Part shown: piece by piece, positions 7,601 to 14,815 of the stretch | Position numbering within the stretch: position 1 is the first letter of the stretch | Layout of the letters: each line of letters begins with the position of its first letter | Source of the DNA: Moorena sp. SIOASIH | GTDB taxonomy: Bacteria > Cyanobacteriota > Cyanobacteriia > Cyanobacteriales > Coleofasciculaceae | Assembly: GCF_010671925.1 (NCBI RefSeq) | Contig: NZ_JAAHIH010000001.1 | Coordinates: 1,431,053 to 1,495,052, forward strand | Length of the DNA stretch: 64,000 nt | Direction of reading: 5' to 3' | Notes under the pieces: model-generated | What the model saw: the letters and a program-made list of their open reading frames with translations, nothing else | Told to the model about the DNA's origin: nothing | The model's database searches: none | Program-made: the position numbers and the translations under genes

Positions 7601-8641
7601 TCATCTATGAATAACAACCGGATCAGGTTGGTAAATCAAGTGTTCAGGTGTAATTTCTTCAATGTTGATGCGGTTGCGATGTAAATCGCCATAGAGATTG
7701 AGATAGTCTAATTCAGCCTGGGTTAGTTTGCCTTTCTGAATGCCTTTGATCGCTGCATCAACTTCTTCACGAGAAGTCCAACCTGCCAAGGCGACATCGA
7801 CAGAGTTCTGACTTAAAGAGTAGCGATATAAATCTGGTACTGAAGGTATCCAGCAGTTTTCTGGTAGCTCTTCCGGGGCAGTCCAAAGAAGAGTCTGCAT
7901 TCCAGCTGACTTAAACGTAACAATACCTGGTCGCTGGGGGTCTTCGGGAGCTAGATCGGCCAAGACCTTTTGCTGAGCAGTGCGGTGAGCAACGTTATGG
8001 CGAACCATGACCACATCTAATAAAGGGCTATTTAGCCACTTTCGGGCAAGATCGTGGTCGTGGAATGACGCACCAATATAGCGCACAGCACCCATTTTTT
8101 TGAGACGTTCTGAGGTTTCAAATACTCTTTCTATGGTGCGCTGATAAACTGTATTGGGACCGCGCAGATCGTTAGAAATATTCAAGCATTTCTCGAAATT
8201 ATCCCCATTGTCAGCATCAATCCAACCCCAAAAAAATATATCAATGTAGTCAATTCCTAAGTCTACAAACTGATCGTATAGAAAAGTCAATATGGCATCG
8301 GGAGTCCTGGTCATGTAAGTTACCGTTGCCAGAACTACCTGCTCTCGAACTGAGGAACCCCGTCCACAAAGCTGGCGCAGCGCCCCAGCCATAGAACTGT
8401 AGAGATAGTGATGTAGATCGCTGGAGTAGAAAAAGTAGTTTATTCCTTGGTCAAAGGCGTAGAGAGTATCATCACTAGAAATGTGTCCCCCACCACCTAA
8501 TCCCAGGCAGCTCACGGTTAAGTCAGTGCGTCCTAGTTTGCGGTAAAAAGGTAAATCTGACTTTGGGAATTTAACTCTAGCAGAAACTGTTTCTTTAGCA
8601 GGGGATGGGGTCAGGGTAGTTGTCAGATCAGTTAGCTTCAT
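7601..8641 (-). CDS. Aldo/keto-reductase-fold protein lacking the catalytic tetrad
   Basis: 346 residues with the AKR (beta/alpha)8 framework: YRKLGRTDLTVSCLGLGGGG near residue 35, GINYFF near 65, REQVVLAT near 95, DYIDIFFWGW near 135, RYIGASFHDHDLA near 190. The four canonical active-site residues seem lost: the Asp of the usual F-D-T-A motif is Phe/Tyr, the following Tyr is Leu/His, the Lys of V-I-L-A-T-K is Val, and the His of the H-W-P motif is Gly. It may bind a nucleotide or peptide without normal AKR chemistry. The start codon overlaps the HopA1 gene stop (ATGA), so the two are translationally coupled. In this setting it may act on dehydrated residues or serve as a scaffold; this is inference. 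Confidence 0.8.
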   Translation of the reverse strand: MKLTDLTTTLTPSPAKETVSARVKFPKSDLPFYRKLGRTDLTVSCLGLGGGGHISSDDTLYAFDQGINYFFYSSDLHHYLYSSMAGALRQLCGRGSSVREQVVLATVTYMTRTPDAILTFLYDQFVDLGIDYIDIFFWGWIDADNGDNFEKCLNISNDLRGPNTVYQRTIERVFETSERLKKMGAVRYIGASFHDHDLARKWLNSPLLDVVMVRHNVAHRTAQQKVLADLAPEDPQRPGIVTFKSAGMQTLLWTAPEELPENCWIPSVPDLYRYSLSQNSVDVALAGWTSREEVDAAIKGIQKGKLTQAELDYLNLYGDLHRNRINIEEITPEHLIYQPDPVVIHR

Positions 8642-9762
8642 AAATCTAACGGAGTATAGATGTCTTCAGATTTGGCATTTAGGTAGCACTGCTGCAATTC
8701 AATCTCCAACAAAGAGAACTGTTGGAGAATTGCTGCCATGCGAGCTTCTGGAGAATCGTCCCCTTTGTGGTGAGCTTCCAATAAGCCATTAGCAACAATT
8801 TGACAGCGGTTCATGCCAAAACTTTCTTGGTCAGCAAATTTCTGGTCTGGTTCTTCCGCTAACCCCAATCCTGGCGCTAGGAATTTGGTGAACAGGGGTA
8901 CTTCTGGCTTAAAATGGGATTGGTTTTCTGTATAAACCTTCCCAAGCACTAACCGCACTGCTTCATAGTCGTTGTTGTCAAAGTAGAGTACTCCTGAGTC
9001 GTAGCGGTTGTAATCCTCAGGATTATAGAGAACCTTAAAAGAGAATGGCACCGAGATTTGATTTAACTGTTGCGTCAGGCTACCCATTACCGCCACTGCA
9101 CCTTCAGGGGTTAAGTTGAAGTAGATGCGGACAATTTCCCCTTCACTATCTGGATGCCCATGGTCATAGGTACCCAGATTACCGACTGCCATATAGAATC
9201 CGTTTTGTACCAGATTCGGAGGTAGCAAGACCGCAACTTCGTCCCCAACAGCGGGAGATTGTGCTTCTGGTTGTAAATGCTCCTCCGGCTGGATATGTAG
9301 AGTTAAACCGCCCTTATTTACTGCCATAGTGCCATCACTTTCCAGGCTTAGCACCAGCCAATCGGGGTCAAAGTAGCCCTCACCAGTATTGCTTTCATCC
9401 AATCGCTGGTAGAATTTTAAATCTATCCCCAGGTAAGTATTGTTTTCTAAATTTTGGTGCAGTGTCAGGTCATCTGAATCCCCATTGAGGGCTAGAGCAT
9501 CTTTTAGAGAACCGTTGTAGTAAAGCCCGTAGAGAAAACTCCGCAGTTGCAGACTCAGATACTTTTTTTGCAAGTCTAAGGACAATTGCCCAAAGCGTTC
9601 TACTACCTCAGCTGGAAGTTCCAAGGGTTTGTAATCTCGATGGCGAATAGAGAAGTTGGACTCCTGAATCTCAAGCTGCTTGACCATATCTTCTAGGGCA
9701 GTTCGCAGCTGCTCAGGTACAGCATCTGGCAGTTGATTTGGTAGTGATTCAAGTAATTGCAT
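8638..9762 (-). CDS. HopA1-family protein, probable phospho-Ser/Thr lyase partner
   Basis: 374 residues. The central and C-terminal part ('VGDEVAVLLPPNLVQNGFYMAVGN', 'EGEIVRIYFNLTPEGAVAVMGSLTQQLNQISVPFSFKVLYNPEDYNRYDSGVLYF', then 'GMNRCQIVANGLL') matches the T3SS-effector HopA1 family as I remember it. In class V lanthipeptides (LxmY) and thioamitides (TvaD-type), HopA1 proteins act with an APH-like kinase to eliminate phosphate from Ser/Thr, giving dehydro residues. Here the kinase is the next gene upstream. It overlaps the reductase-like gene by 4 bases. Weak ribosome site, start at 9762. The family call is confident from motif style; the reaction is inferred from related pathways. Confidence 0.78.
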   Translation of the reverse strand: MQLLESLPNQLPDAVPEQLRTALEDMVKQLEIQESNFSIRHRDYKPLELPAEVVERFGQLSLDLQKKYLSLQLRSFLYGLYYNGSLKDALALNGDSDDLTLHQNLENNTYLGIDLKFYQRLDESNTGEGYFDPDWLVLSLESDGTMAVNKGGLTLHIQPEEHLQPEAQSPAVGDEVAVLLPPNLVQNGFYMAVGNLGTYDHGHPDSEGEIVRIYFNLTPEGAVAVMGSLTQQLNQISVPFSFKVLYNPEDYNRYDSGVLYFDNNDYEAVRLVLGKVYTENQSHFKPEVPLFTKFLAPGLGLAEEPDQKFADQESFGMNRCQIVANGLLEAHHKGDDSPEARMAAILQQFSLLEIELQQCYLNAKSEDIYTPLDL

Positions 9763-9791
9763 GGTTTTGTGTTTTGAAAATTGTTATTTGT

Positions 9792-10003
9792 GATAGCAAA
9801 GGGAATAGGGAACAGGGAACAGGGAACAGGGAGTAGGGAGTAGGGAGTAGGGAGCAGGGAGTAGGGAGTAGGGAGTAGGGAGTAGGGAACAAAAATTATC
9901 ACAATTCCTACACAGACCCCTATACAGCGTTTTTCATAACTATGAGGTACACAGGATTTTTTCCCGATTCCCGATTCCCGATTCCCGATTCCCTTTTCCC
10001 TAC
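9792..10003. mobile_element. Family G element (inverted) joined to half a family A element
   Basis: 9792-9924 runs GATAGCAAAGGGAA, then GGGAACA/GGGAGTA heptamers, then AACAAAAATTATCACAATTC and a TATA end. It shares its end with a family A half element (TATACAGCGTTTTTCATAAC, GAGGTACACAGGATTTTTT) followed by CCCGATT heptamers up to 10003. This fills the 248 bases between the kinase and HopA1 genes. Confidence 0.6.
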
Positions 10004-10010
10004 CTTGACT

Positions 10011-11198
10011 TTAAACTTGGTGCAAGATCTGATTAAGACCAATCAATTCTGATTCCTCGATACCAAAAACTGTTCGGATCGATGCTTCTGGACGGCATAA
10101 CAAGCTCTTGGCTACTTGAAGCATACAGATCCCTGTATTCCCAAAGGATTTCTGGTACTCAATTATGGACTGGATGGTTTGAATCAAGGCTAGACCAGAA
10201 AATTGCATCACCCGCTGCAAAAAATTAGGGTAGCGCTCTAAAATTTCAGGAAAGCGATCGCAATAAGTCCGAATCAGGGCAGCTATGGAAGGTTGAATCT
10301 GTTCTAGGGGAGTCATAGCTAGATTCAATGCTTCTTCGATATCAATCGACTTACTAACCGCTAGACTACTTAGCCAGATGGTCAGGTAACTGGTGATAAT
10401 TGAGCCTAAATCAAAAGCTGGGTCTCCCCAACTAGAGCGCTCCCAGTCAATTAGTCTAAGTCGAACGATGCCATCTGACTCTGGGGCTGACGTTGCTTGC
10501 TCCCAATCGTTGGGTAAAAGGATATTGTTCAACTTCAGGTCATTGTGAACCAGACAACAAGCATCGAAAGTATTACTCAGTTTAGCGATCGCTTTTCCCA
10601 GGCTATCGTAGCGCTGATAGAGGGCAAAGAATTTCAGACCATCGGCGGGTACTTGACTAAATATTTCCGGACCAATCCGTTCCAAATTATTGGCCAGGTT
10701 CTGAGCCTGATCAGGGGATGGCTCTGCTGATTTTTCCGAGAAAAAGTCCTGATAGTCCTGAGCACCTAAGGTGGCACGATGAATACTAGCTACCATCGCT
10801 CCAATTGAGCTAGCGATCGCATTGGGAAAGACATTCTCCTTACCGTAGAACTCGCTTAGGTCTTGATAGTCACTCAGGTAGTTAAAAACAATAATGGAAT
10901 TATCTGGATCGAAATGGAGGACCTCAGGTAGCCAAGACTCCAGGTGACTCACCTCTGGGAATTGTCGTAAAAACTCTTGAGAGCGCCATTCCTTCAAAAA
11001 CTCACCTACGGTTTCACCGTCTTGGTCGTAAGGCTCTTGTTTAACTAGGAGCTTACGACCTTCTGGCAAGGTCAGGAGCAAATTAAAGTTCTTGGCAGGC
11101 TTGGGTTCAATTTTACCCAGATCTTTTTCCTGTTCAGTACAGATTCCCTGCTCAATCAGGTACTCGAAAACATTTTTAGAACTTAATAAAAATGCCAT
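10011..11198 (-). CDS. APH-type kinase, probable Ser/Thr peptide kinase of the RiPP cassette
   Basis: 395 residues from the ATG at 11198 (an upstream ATG at 11258 would add 20 hydrophobic residues). The aminoglycoside-phosphotransferase fold is clear: LLVKQEPY near residue 51 gives the ATP-binding Lys, LVHNDLKLNNILL gives the catalytic loop (D220, N225), and LIDWERSSWGDPAFDLG gives the metal-binding Asp (D251). All catalytic residues are kept. APH-like kinases LxmK and TvaC phosphorylate core Ser/Thr in class V lanthipeptide and thioamitide pathways, and a HopA1 partner removes the phosphate. The HopA1 gene follows directly, supporting the same role. It could instead act on a small molecule. 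It lies 522 bases after the precursor gene, behind two hairpins. Confidence 0.82.
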   Translation of the reverse strand: MAFLLSSKNVFEYLIEQGICTEQEKDLGKIEPKPAKNFNLLLTLPEGRKLLVKQEPYDQDGETVGEFLKEWRSQEFLRQFPEVSHLESWLPEVLHFDPDNSIIVFNYLSDYQDLSEFYGKENVFPNAIASSIGAMVASIHRATLGAQDYQDFFSEKSAEPSPDQAQNLANNLERIGPEIFSQVPADGLKFFALYQRYDSLGKAIAKLSNTFDACCLVHNDLKLNNILLPNDWEQATSAPESDGIVRLRLIDWERSSWGDPAFDLGSIITSYLTIWLSSLAVSKSIDIEEALNLAMTPLEQIQPSIAALIRTYCDRFPEILERYPNFLQRVMQFSGLALIQTIQSIIEYQKSFGNTGICMLQVAKSLLCRPEASIRTVFGIEESELIGLNQILHQV

Positions 11199-11547
11199 AG
11201 TATCTTTGACATAAAAAATTAACAAAAAAATAAGGGCTGACGGCTGATAGCACCTCAATTAGAGTGGCACAGGCTTCTAGCCTGTGAGGTAGAGCATTAG
11301 CTGACACCATCATTAATTATTTATCTTTAGTTATTCAGCCCAAAAAGTCAATAGAATCAGCTTTACTTTTTGGACATAACGTCTTGATTAAAGTCTTATT
11401 GTTAGGGATTTTTGCAAATAATCAATCGGAGCCACAAGGACTCCGACTTAACTCATATCTTGCACCATTGTCGGTAAGCCCTACTGCCGGTGGTTTTAAC
11501 AACCAGCTAATGGATAAAGTCCATTAAAATAGATAGATCCCCCCTAA

Positions 11548-11567
11548 CCCCCCTTAAAAAAGGGGGG
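11548..11567. repeat. C6/G6 hairpin between precursor 2 and the kinase
   Basis: CCCCCC-TTAAAAAA-GGGGGG inside a common 'cccctaaccccccttaaaaaaggggg' style repeat; a related GGGGTTAGGGGGG stretch is near 14698. On the minus strand it lies in the leader of the kinase operon and could attenuate read-through from the precursor. Confidence 0.5.
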
Positions 11568-11623
11568 AAACTGAAATCATAATGTGGCCAGCATTGATTC
11601 CTAGGTCAGAGGACTTGATTGAT

Positions 11624-11648
11624 CAGCCAGGGATTTAAACCCTGGCTG
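11624..11648 (-). terminator. Strong hairpin after precursor 2
   Basis: Perfect 9-bp stem CAGCCAGGG / CCCTGGCTG with a 7-base AT loop, 73 bases after the precursor stop on the minus strand. There is no T run directly after it, so it is more likely an attenuator or RNA-stabilising stem than a full terminator; this would favour high precursor and lower enzyme levels. Confidence 0.45.
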
Positions 11649-11720
11649 ACTACTGAAATTACTGCAAAATATCAGTTACAACCGACTTCGTAAAGAGCAA
11701 AATACCTTTACTTAGGCAAC

Positions 11721-12011
11721 TTAGTGGCGCTTCTTACCTTTCTTACCTTTACCTCCTTGAGCAATGGTATTCACCGAGACAACCGACTTGGGGGTAATCA
11801 CATTGCTCACAATAGTATTGCTAATTATACTGGTGTTGATAGCGCTGGTAATCTGGGGAGGACCAAAGCTAAAGGAGAAGCGAGAGCGCCGTCCTCCTCC
11901 TAAAACCATGTCCATTTCCTGACCATCGCTTAGCTCATTGAGGAAGCTTTCGGAATCTTGGAATAGCTCTGAACCAGCAGGACGCAGTTCAGCGATTTTA
12001 ATACTAGACAT
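11721..12011 (-). CDS. RiPP/bacteriocin-like precursor peptide 2 (Ser/Thr-rich, Cys-free core)
   Basis: 96 residues. Residues 1-39 are a leader (IAELRPAGSELFQDSESFLN...) ending VLGG and nearly the same as in the 5942 peptide. The predicted core (40-96) starts with a basic/aromatic patch (RRSRFSFSF), continues with regularly spaced Ser/Thr among Ile, Val and Asn (ITSAINTSIISNTIVSNVIT), and ends with a Gly-Lys tail (GGKGKKGKKRH). It has nine Ser and five Thr but no Cys, so thioether rings within the core are impossible; dehydration would leave Dha/Dhb or reduced D-residues. AAGGA precedes the ATG by about 10 bases. It is the first gene of the minus-strand cassette with kinase, HopA1, AKR-like and parvulin genes. 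Confidence 0.8.
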   Translation of the reverse strand: MSSIKIAELRPAGSELFQDSESFLNELSDGQEMDMVLGGGRRSRFSFSFGPPQITSAINTSIISNTIVSNVITPKSVVSVNTIAQGGKGKKGKKRH

Positions 12012-12097
12012 TTGGGTTTTTCCTTACTTTCAGATGTTAGTTATTCAGTTAGCATGCAACTATTCATGACTAGTAAGCTTGCTAACTTCTTAATTTC

Positions 12098-12126
12098 ATA
12101 ATCGTACCTAAAAAACTAAAAGTCAA
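12098..12126 (-). promoter_or_regulatory. Candidate promoter of the precursor 2 operon
   Basis: On the minus strand TTGACT (12126-12121), a 17-base spacer and GATTAT (12103-12098) fit a sigma70-type promoter, giving a leader of about 80 bases before the ATG. Just upstream (12141-12160) is TTTTTGGACTTAAATCAAGG on the plus strand, a motif with relatives at 5682 and 11368. Between 12160 and 12350 GACATAA occurs several times in both orientations and may be an operator. Confidence 0.45.
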
Positions 12127-12398
12127 GAGTTTTTCTTATTGTTTTTGGACTTAAATCAAGGCTAAAATCGACATAAATAAAGAATTTACTTCTAGTAAAT
12201 AAGACATAATTTCTGGGGTTTGTCTTTTGGTTTGAGACATAAAATAATGACTTATATCTTTCTTTGGTATAGCAAGACACAAGTCACTTAATTATGTCTT
12301 ATTTAAACAAAATCTCATCTTTTTCTCAGACATAATTCAAAGATGGATGGCTAGAATAAAAAATGATGAGTCATTTCAACCCTAGTAGTCTGTCAATT

Positions 12399-12560
12399 GT
12401 AAGCATTCAGCTATCAGCTATCAGCTATCAGCTATCAGCTATCAGCTATCAGCTATCAGCTATCAGCTATCAGCCTTGGCCTGTGGCCAGGCTACTTGAG
12501 GTGCTTTTGAAGAAAATAAGCTGACCGCTGACCGCTGACCGCTGACCCCTGACTGCTTAC
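12399..12560. mobile_element. GTAAGC-ended MITE-like element with 8-bp target duplication (family C)
   Basis: 162 bases from GTAAGCATTCAGC to a TGACTGCTTAC end, with nine TCAGCTA heptamers inside. It is flanked by TGTCAATT on the left (12391-12398) and an identical TGTCAATT on the right (12561-12568), a perfect 8-bp target duplication. It lies in the divergent promoter region between precursor 2 and the plus-strand parvulin gene. Confidence 0.85.
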
Positions 12561-12672
12561 TGTCAATTTAGTTTTGAGGGTTAGGCCAAGGTGTTAAGTA
12601 TTAGGTATAGTGCCTAGTGCCTCATCCAACTAACCATTGAGTTTCAAATGAAGTAAAATTCAGCAGAATATT

Positions 12673-13407
12673 ATGCAAAGCTTGATTACTATTGACCAGG
12701 AAGCTCTTTTTGAGCATGCCAGGCTCTCTTGCCAAATTCCTACCTTACTTGAAGGCATCGTTACTTGCAAGATTATTGAGTCAGCAGCAGCAGAGGCTGG
12801 GATTCAAGTGGAACCAGAAGAACTACAACAGGCAGCAGACGACTTCCGTCTCGCCACGGAACTCCATAACACTGACGAGACTTGGTCGTGGCTGCAACAA
12901 CATCATCTATCTCTCGATGATTTTGAAGCATTGATTTACACCAACACCATCGCTGACAAGGTCGCTCAACATCTGTTTAAAGATCAAGTTGAGTCTTTTT
13001 TTTATGAGCACCAGCTTGATTATGCCGGAGTCGTCATGTACGAAGTGGTTTTGGAGGACGAAGACCTAGGGTGGGAACTCTTTTATGCCTTCAAGGAAGG
13101 GGAAATCAGTTTCCATGAGATTGCTCGCCAATATATTCAGGACGTCTCACTGCGCCGCTCTGGGGGATATCGAGGAATACTACAGCGCCAACAACTCAAG
13201 CCAGAGATTGCGGCAGCGGTGTTTGCTGCCAGTCCGCCCCAGATTCTCCAACCCATTGTCACCTCATCTGGAGTACACCTGATTTTGGTTGAGGAAATCA
13301 TTCAACCACAATTGGATGAGCAGTTGCGCTCTGAGATTCTTTCAGACTTGTTTTCTGACTGGCTAAAGGAACAACTGGAACAGATAGAAATTGTTGCCCA
13401 CTTATAA
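12673..13407 (+). CDS. Parvulin-like peptidyl-prolyl isomerase (exporter side)
   Basis: 244 residues with a helical N-terminal SurA-like domain (about 1-110, 'CKIIESAAAEAGIQVEPEELQQAADDFRLATELH') and a C-terminal PpiC-type domain ('SLRRSGGYRGILQRQQLKPEIAAAVFAASPPQILQPIVTSSGVHLILVEEI'). It is a paralogue of the protein at 6567 with the same domain order and length. No signal peptide. It opens a plus-strand set with a DNA-binding protein, a C39 exporter and an HlyD protein. Such isomerases are common beside cyanobacterial C39 exporters and may keep precursors unfolded or present them for export; the exact role is not settled. Confidence 0.85.
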   Translation: MQSLITIDQEALFEHARLSCQIPTLLEGIVTCKIIESAAAEAGIQVEPEELQQAADDFRLATELHNTDETWSWLQQHHLSLDDFEALIYTNTIADKVAQHLFKDQVESFFYEHQLDYAGVVMYEVVLEDEDLGWELFYAFKEGEISFHEIARQYIQDVSLRRSGGYRGILQRQQLKPEIAAAVFAASPPQILQPIVTSSGVHLILVEEIIQPQLDEQLRSEILSDLFSDWLKEQLEQIEIVAHL

Positions 13408-13470
13408 CCGGAGCATCGATATAAAGGCCATAATGGCTGTTTTTTTTGGTGACAGAGCTTCATAATTACG

Positions 13471-14181
13471 ATGTCTTCAACAAAACTTCACCGACACTTC
13501 TTGAAAAATTCACATAATTTTATCAGTATAGAGTGTGTCAACGAATTTAGCTGTCATATGGTTGTAACTTACGTTCAACACGGTGCTCCAGAAAAGAGGG
13601 ATTTAGAAGCAGGTCAGTTTTTGACTCCAGATCAACGACAATTCCTGCTAGAAAGCCTAAAAACCAATTTACGCCCAGAATACCGTCGTCGGATTGAGAT
13701 TATGTTGCTGGCAGATCAGGGTCAGTCTCAGTCTCAAATTTGTACAGCATTACACTGCTCTCAAGAAACCGCACGGTATTGGATTTGCCAACTCCAAACT
13801 GGTAACATTCACAATTGGAATGCTTTGCCAATTGGCCGACCTAAGACTATTAATGACCAATACCTTGAACGTTTGAAAGAGCTGGTGAGTCATAGTCCCC
13901 GTGAGTATGGCTATTCATTTCACTCTTGGACAGCCCATTGGTTGAACAAGCATCTGACCCGAGAGTTTGGCATTGAGGTCAGCGATCGCCATATCAACCG
14001 TCTGCTCAAAAAAATGGGGCTTTCCACCCGCAATAAATCCTCCAAGGCTCAGAATACCAAGAATCCTTCTGAAACTGAGGGTTGTGGCATTGTTGTTCGC
14101 AACTTGTCTTCTGCCTCATTAACTGAATCTTTGAAATTGTGGCCATTCAATCCACAAAAGATCAGCAGCTGGTACAGCTAG
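13471..14181 (+). CDS. IS630-like helix-turn-helix protein without catalytic domain
   Basis: 236 residues. Residues about 60-115 (RRRIEIMLLADQGQSQSQICTALHCSQETARYWI) form a helix-turn-helix and 150-195 (YSFHSWTAHWLNKHLTREFG, then VSDRHINRLLKKMGL) the winged second DNA-binding domain of IS630-family transposases. The DDE nuclease half is absent; instead there is a short unrelated Ser/Asn-rich tail. No IS630 ends flank it, and it sits between the parvulin and exporter genes of the export locus. It may be a domesticated regulator of the locus, or a decayed transposase. An internal ATG at 13558 is an alternative start; neither has a strong ribosome site. The 3' flank has an AGCTAGTACA-type decamer repeat. 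Confidence 0.7.
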   Translation: MSSTKLHRHFLKNSHNFISIECVNEFSCHMVVTYVQHGAPEKRDLEAGQFLTPDQRQFLLESLKTNLRPEYRRRIEIMLLADQGQSQSQICTALHCSQETARYWICQLQTGNIHNWNALPIGRPKTINDQYLERLKELVSHSPREYGYSFHSWTAHWLNKHLTREFGIEVSDRHINRLLKKMGLSTRNKSSKAQNTKNPSETEGCGIVVRNLSSASLTESLKLWPFNPQKISSWYS

Positions 14182-14815
14182 TACAGCTAGTATAGCTAGT
14201 ACAACTAGTACAAAATGGTGGCAATAACTGAGGAGCTAATAGTTGGTTATCAAGAGTTAACGTCTAGTCCTTCGGACAATTAATAAGACAACTCATAACT
14301 GGTAATAAAATTACTGAAAACTTAATGATAACTGACACTTGTGCTGCAGGACAAAAACAGATTATTTCTTGCAATCATTAGGAAGTAAGGATTGTAAATT
14401 CAATCCTAATCAGAGCTAATTCAGTAATATCTCACAGGTAGATTTTACTCAGTCAAAACTTACGGGATGGCATCAACACATTACATGTAGCATTTCGAGG
14501 TGAACTATTTTAAGACTACATGTAGTGTAGGGGCACGGTGAACTAAATCGAGAATTGAACGTAGAGCAGATGTAGAGCAACTGTAGATAAATATAGCACT
14601 ACCCATTAAAGTTAGGACATTAATACAAGCAGCAAAAGCTGTTGTAGTAAACTTTAGCATGCATGCCTGTTGCCTGTTGCCCGCCCCCCTTCTTAAGAGG
14701 GGTTAGGGGGGATTCCTCTTGCCTTGCGCGTAGCGCTATACCGTGTGCCAAATAGCGATATTTTTATTACTGAATCAAAGCTCTAGGAATGTTTTGATTG
14801 ATTGGAGTAAACTCC
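14182..14815. other. Gene-free 634-base leader of the exporter gene
   Basis: At 14170-14210 a roughly 10-base unit (AGCTAGTACA with variants) is repeated about four times. At 14485-14535 CTACATGTAG-like palindromes occur. At 14680-14710 there is a CCCCCCTTCTTAAGAGGGG stem. No coding frame longer than about 60 codons looks real. It probably contains the exporter promoter, which I cannot place with confidence. Confidence 0.5.

Noticed and set aside
11721..12011. Nif11 or nitrile-hydratase-type (proteusin) leader
   Set aside because: The leader is only 39 residues and lacks those domain signatures; it is a short double-glycine leader.
12399..12480. Possible CRISPR array
   Set aside because: Units are contiguous heptamers without spacers; no cas genes in the window. 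The same holds for the other arrays.
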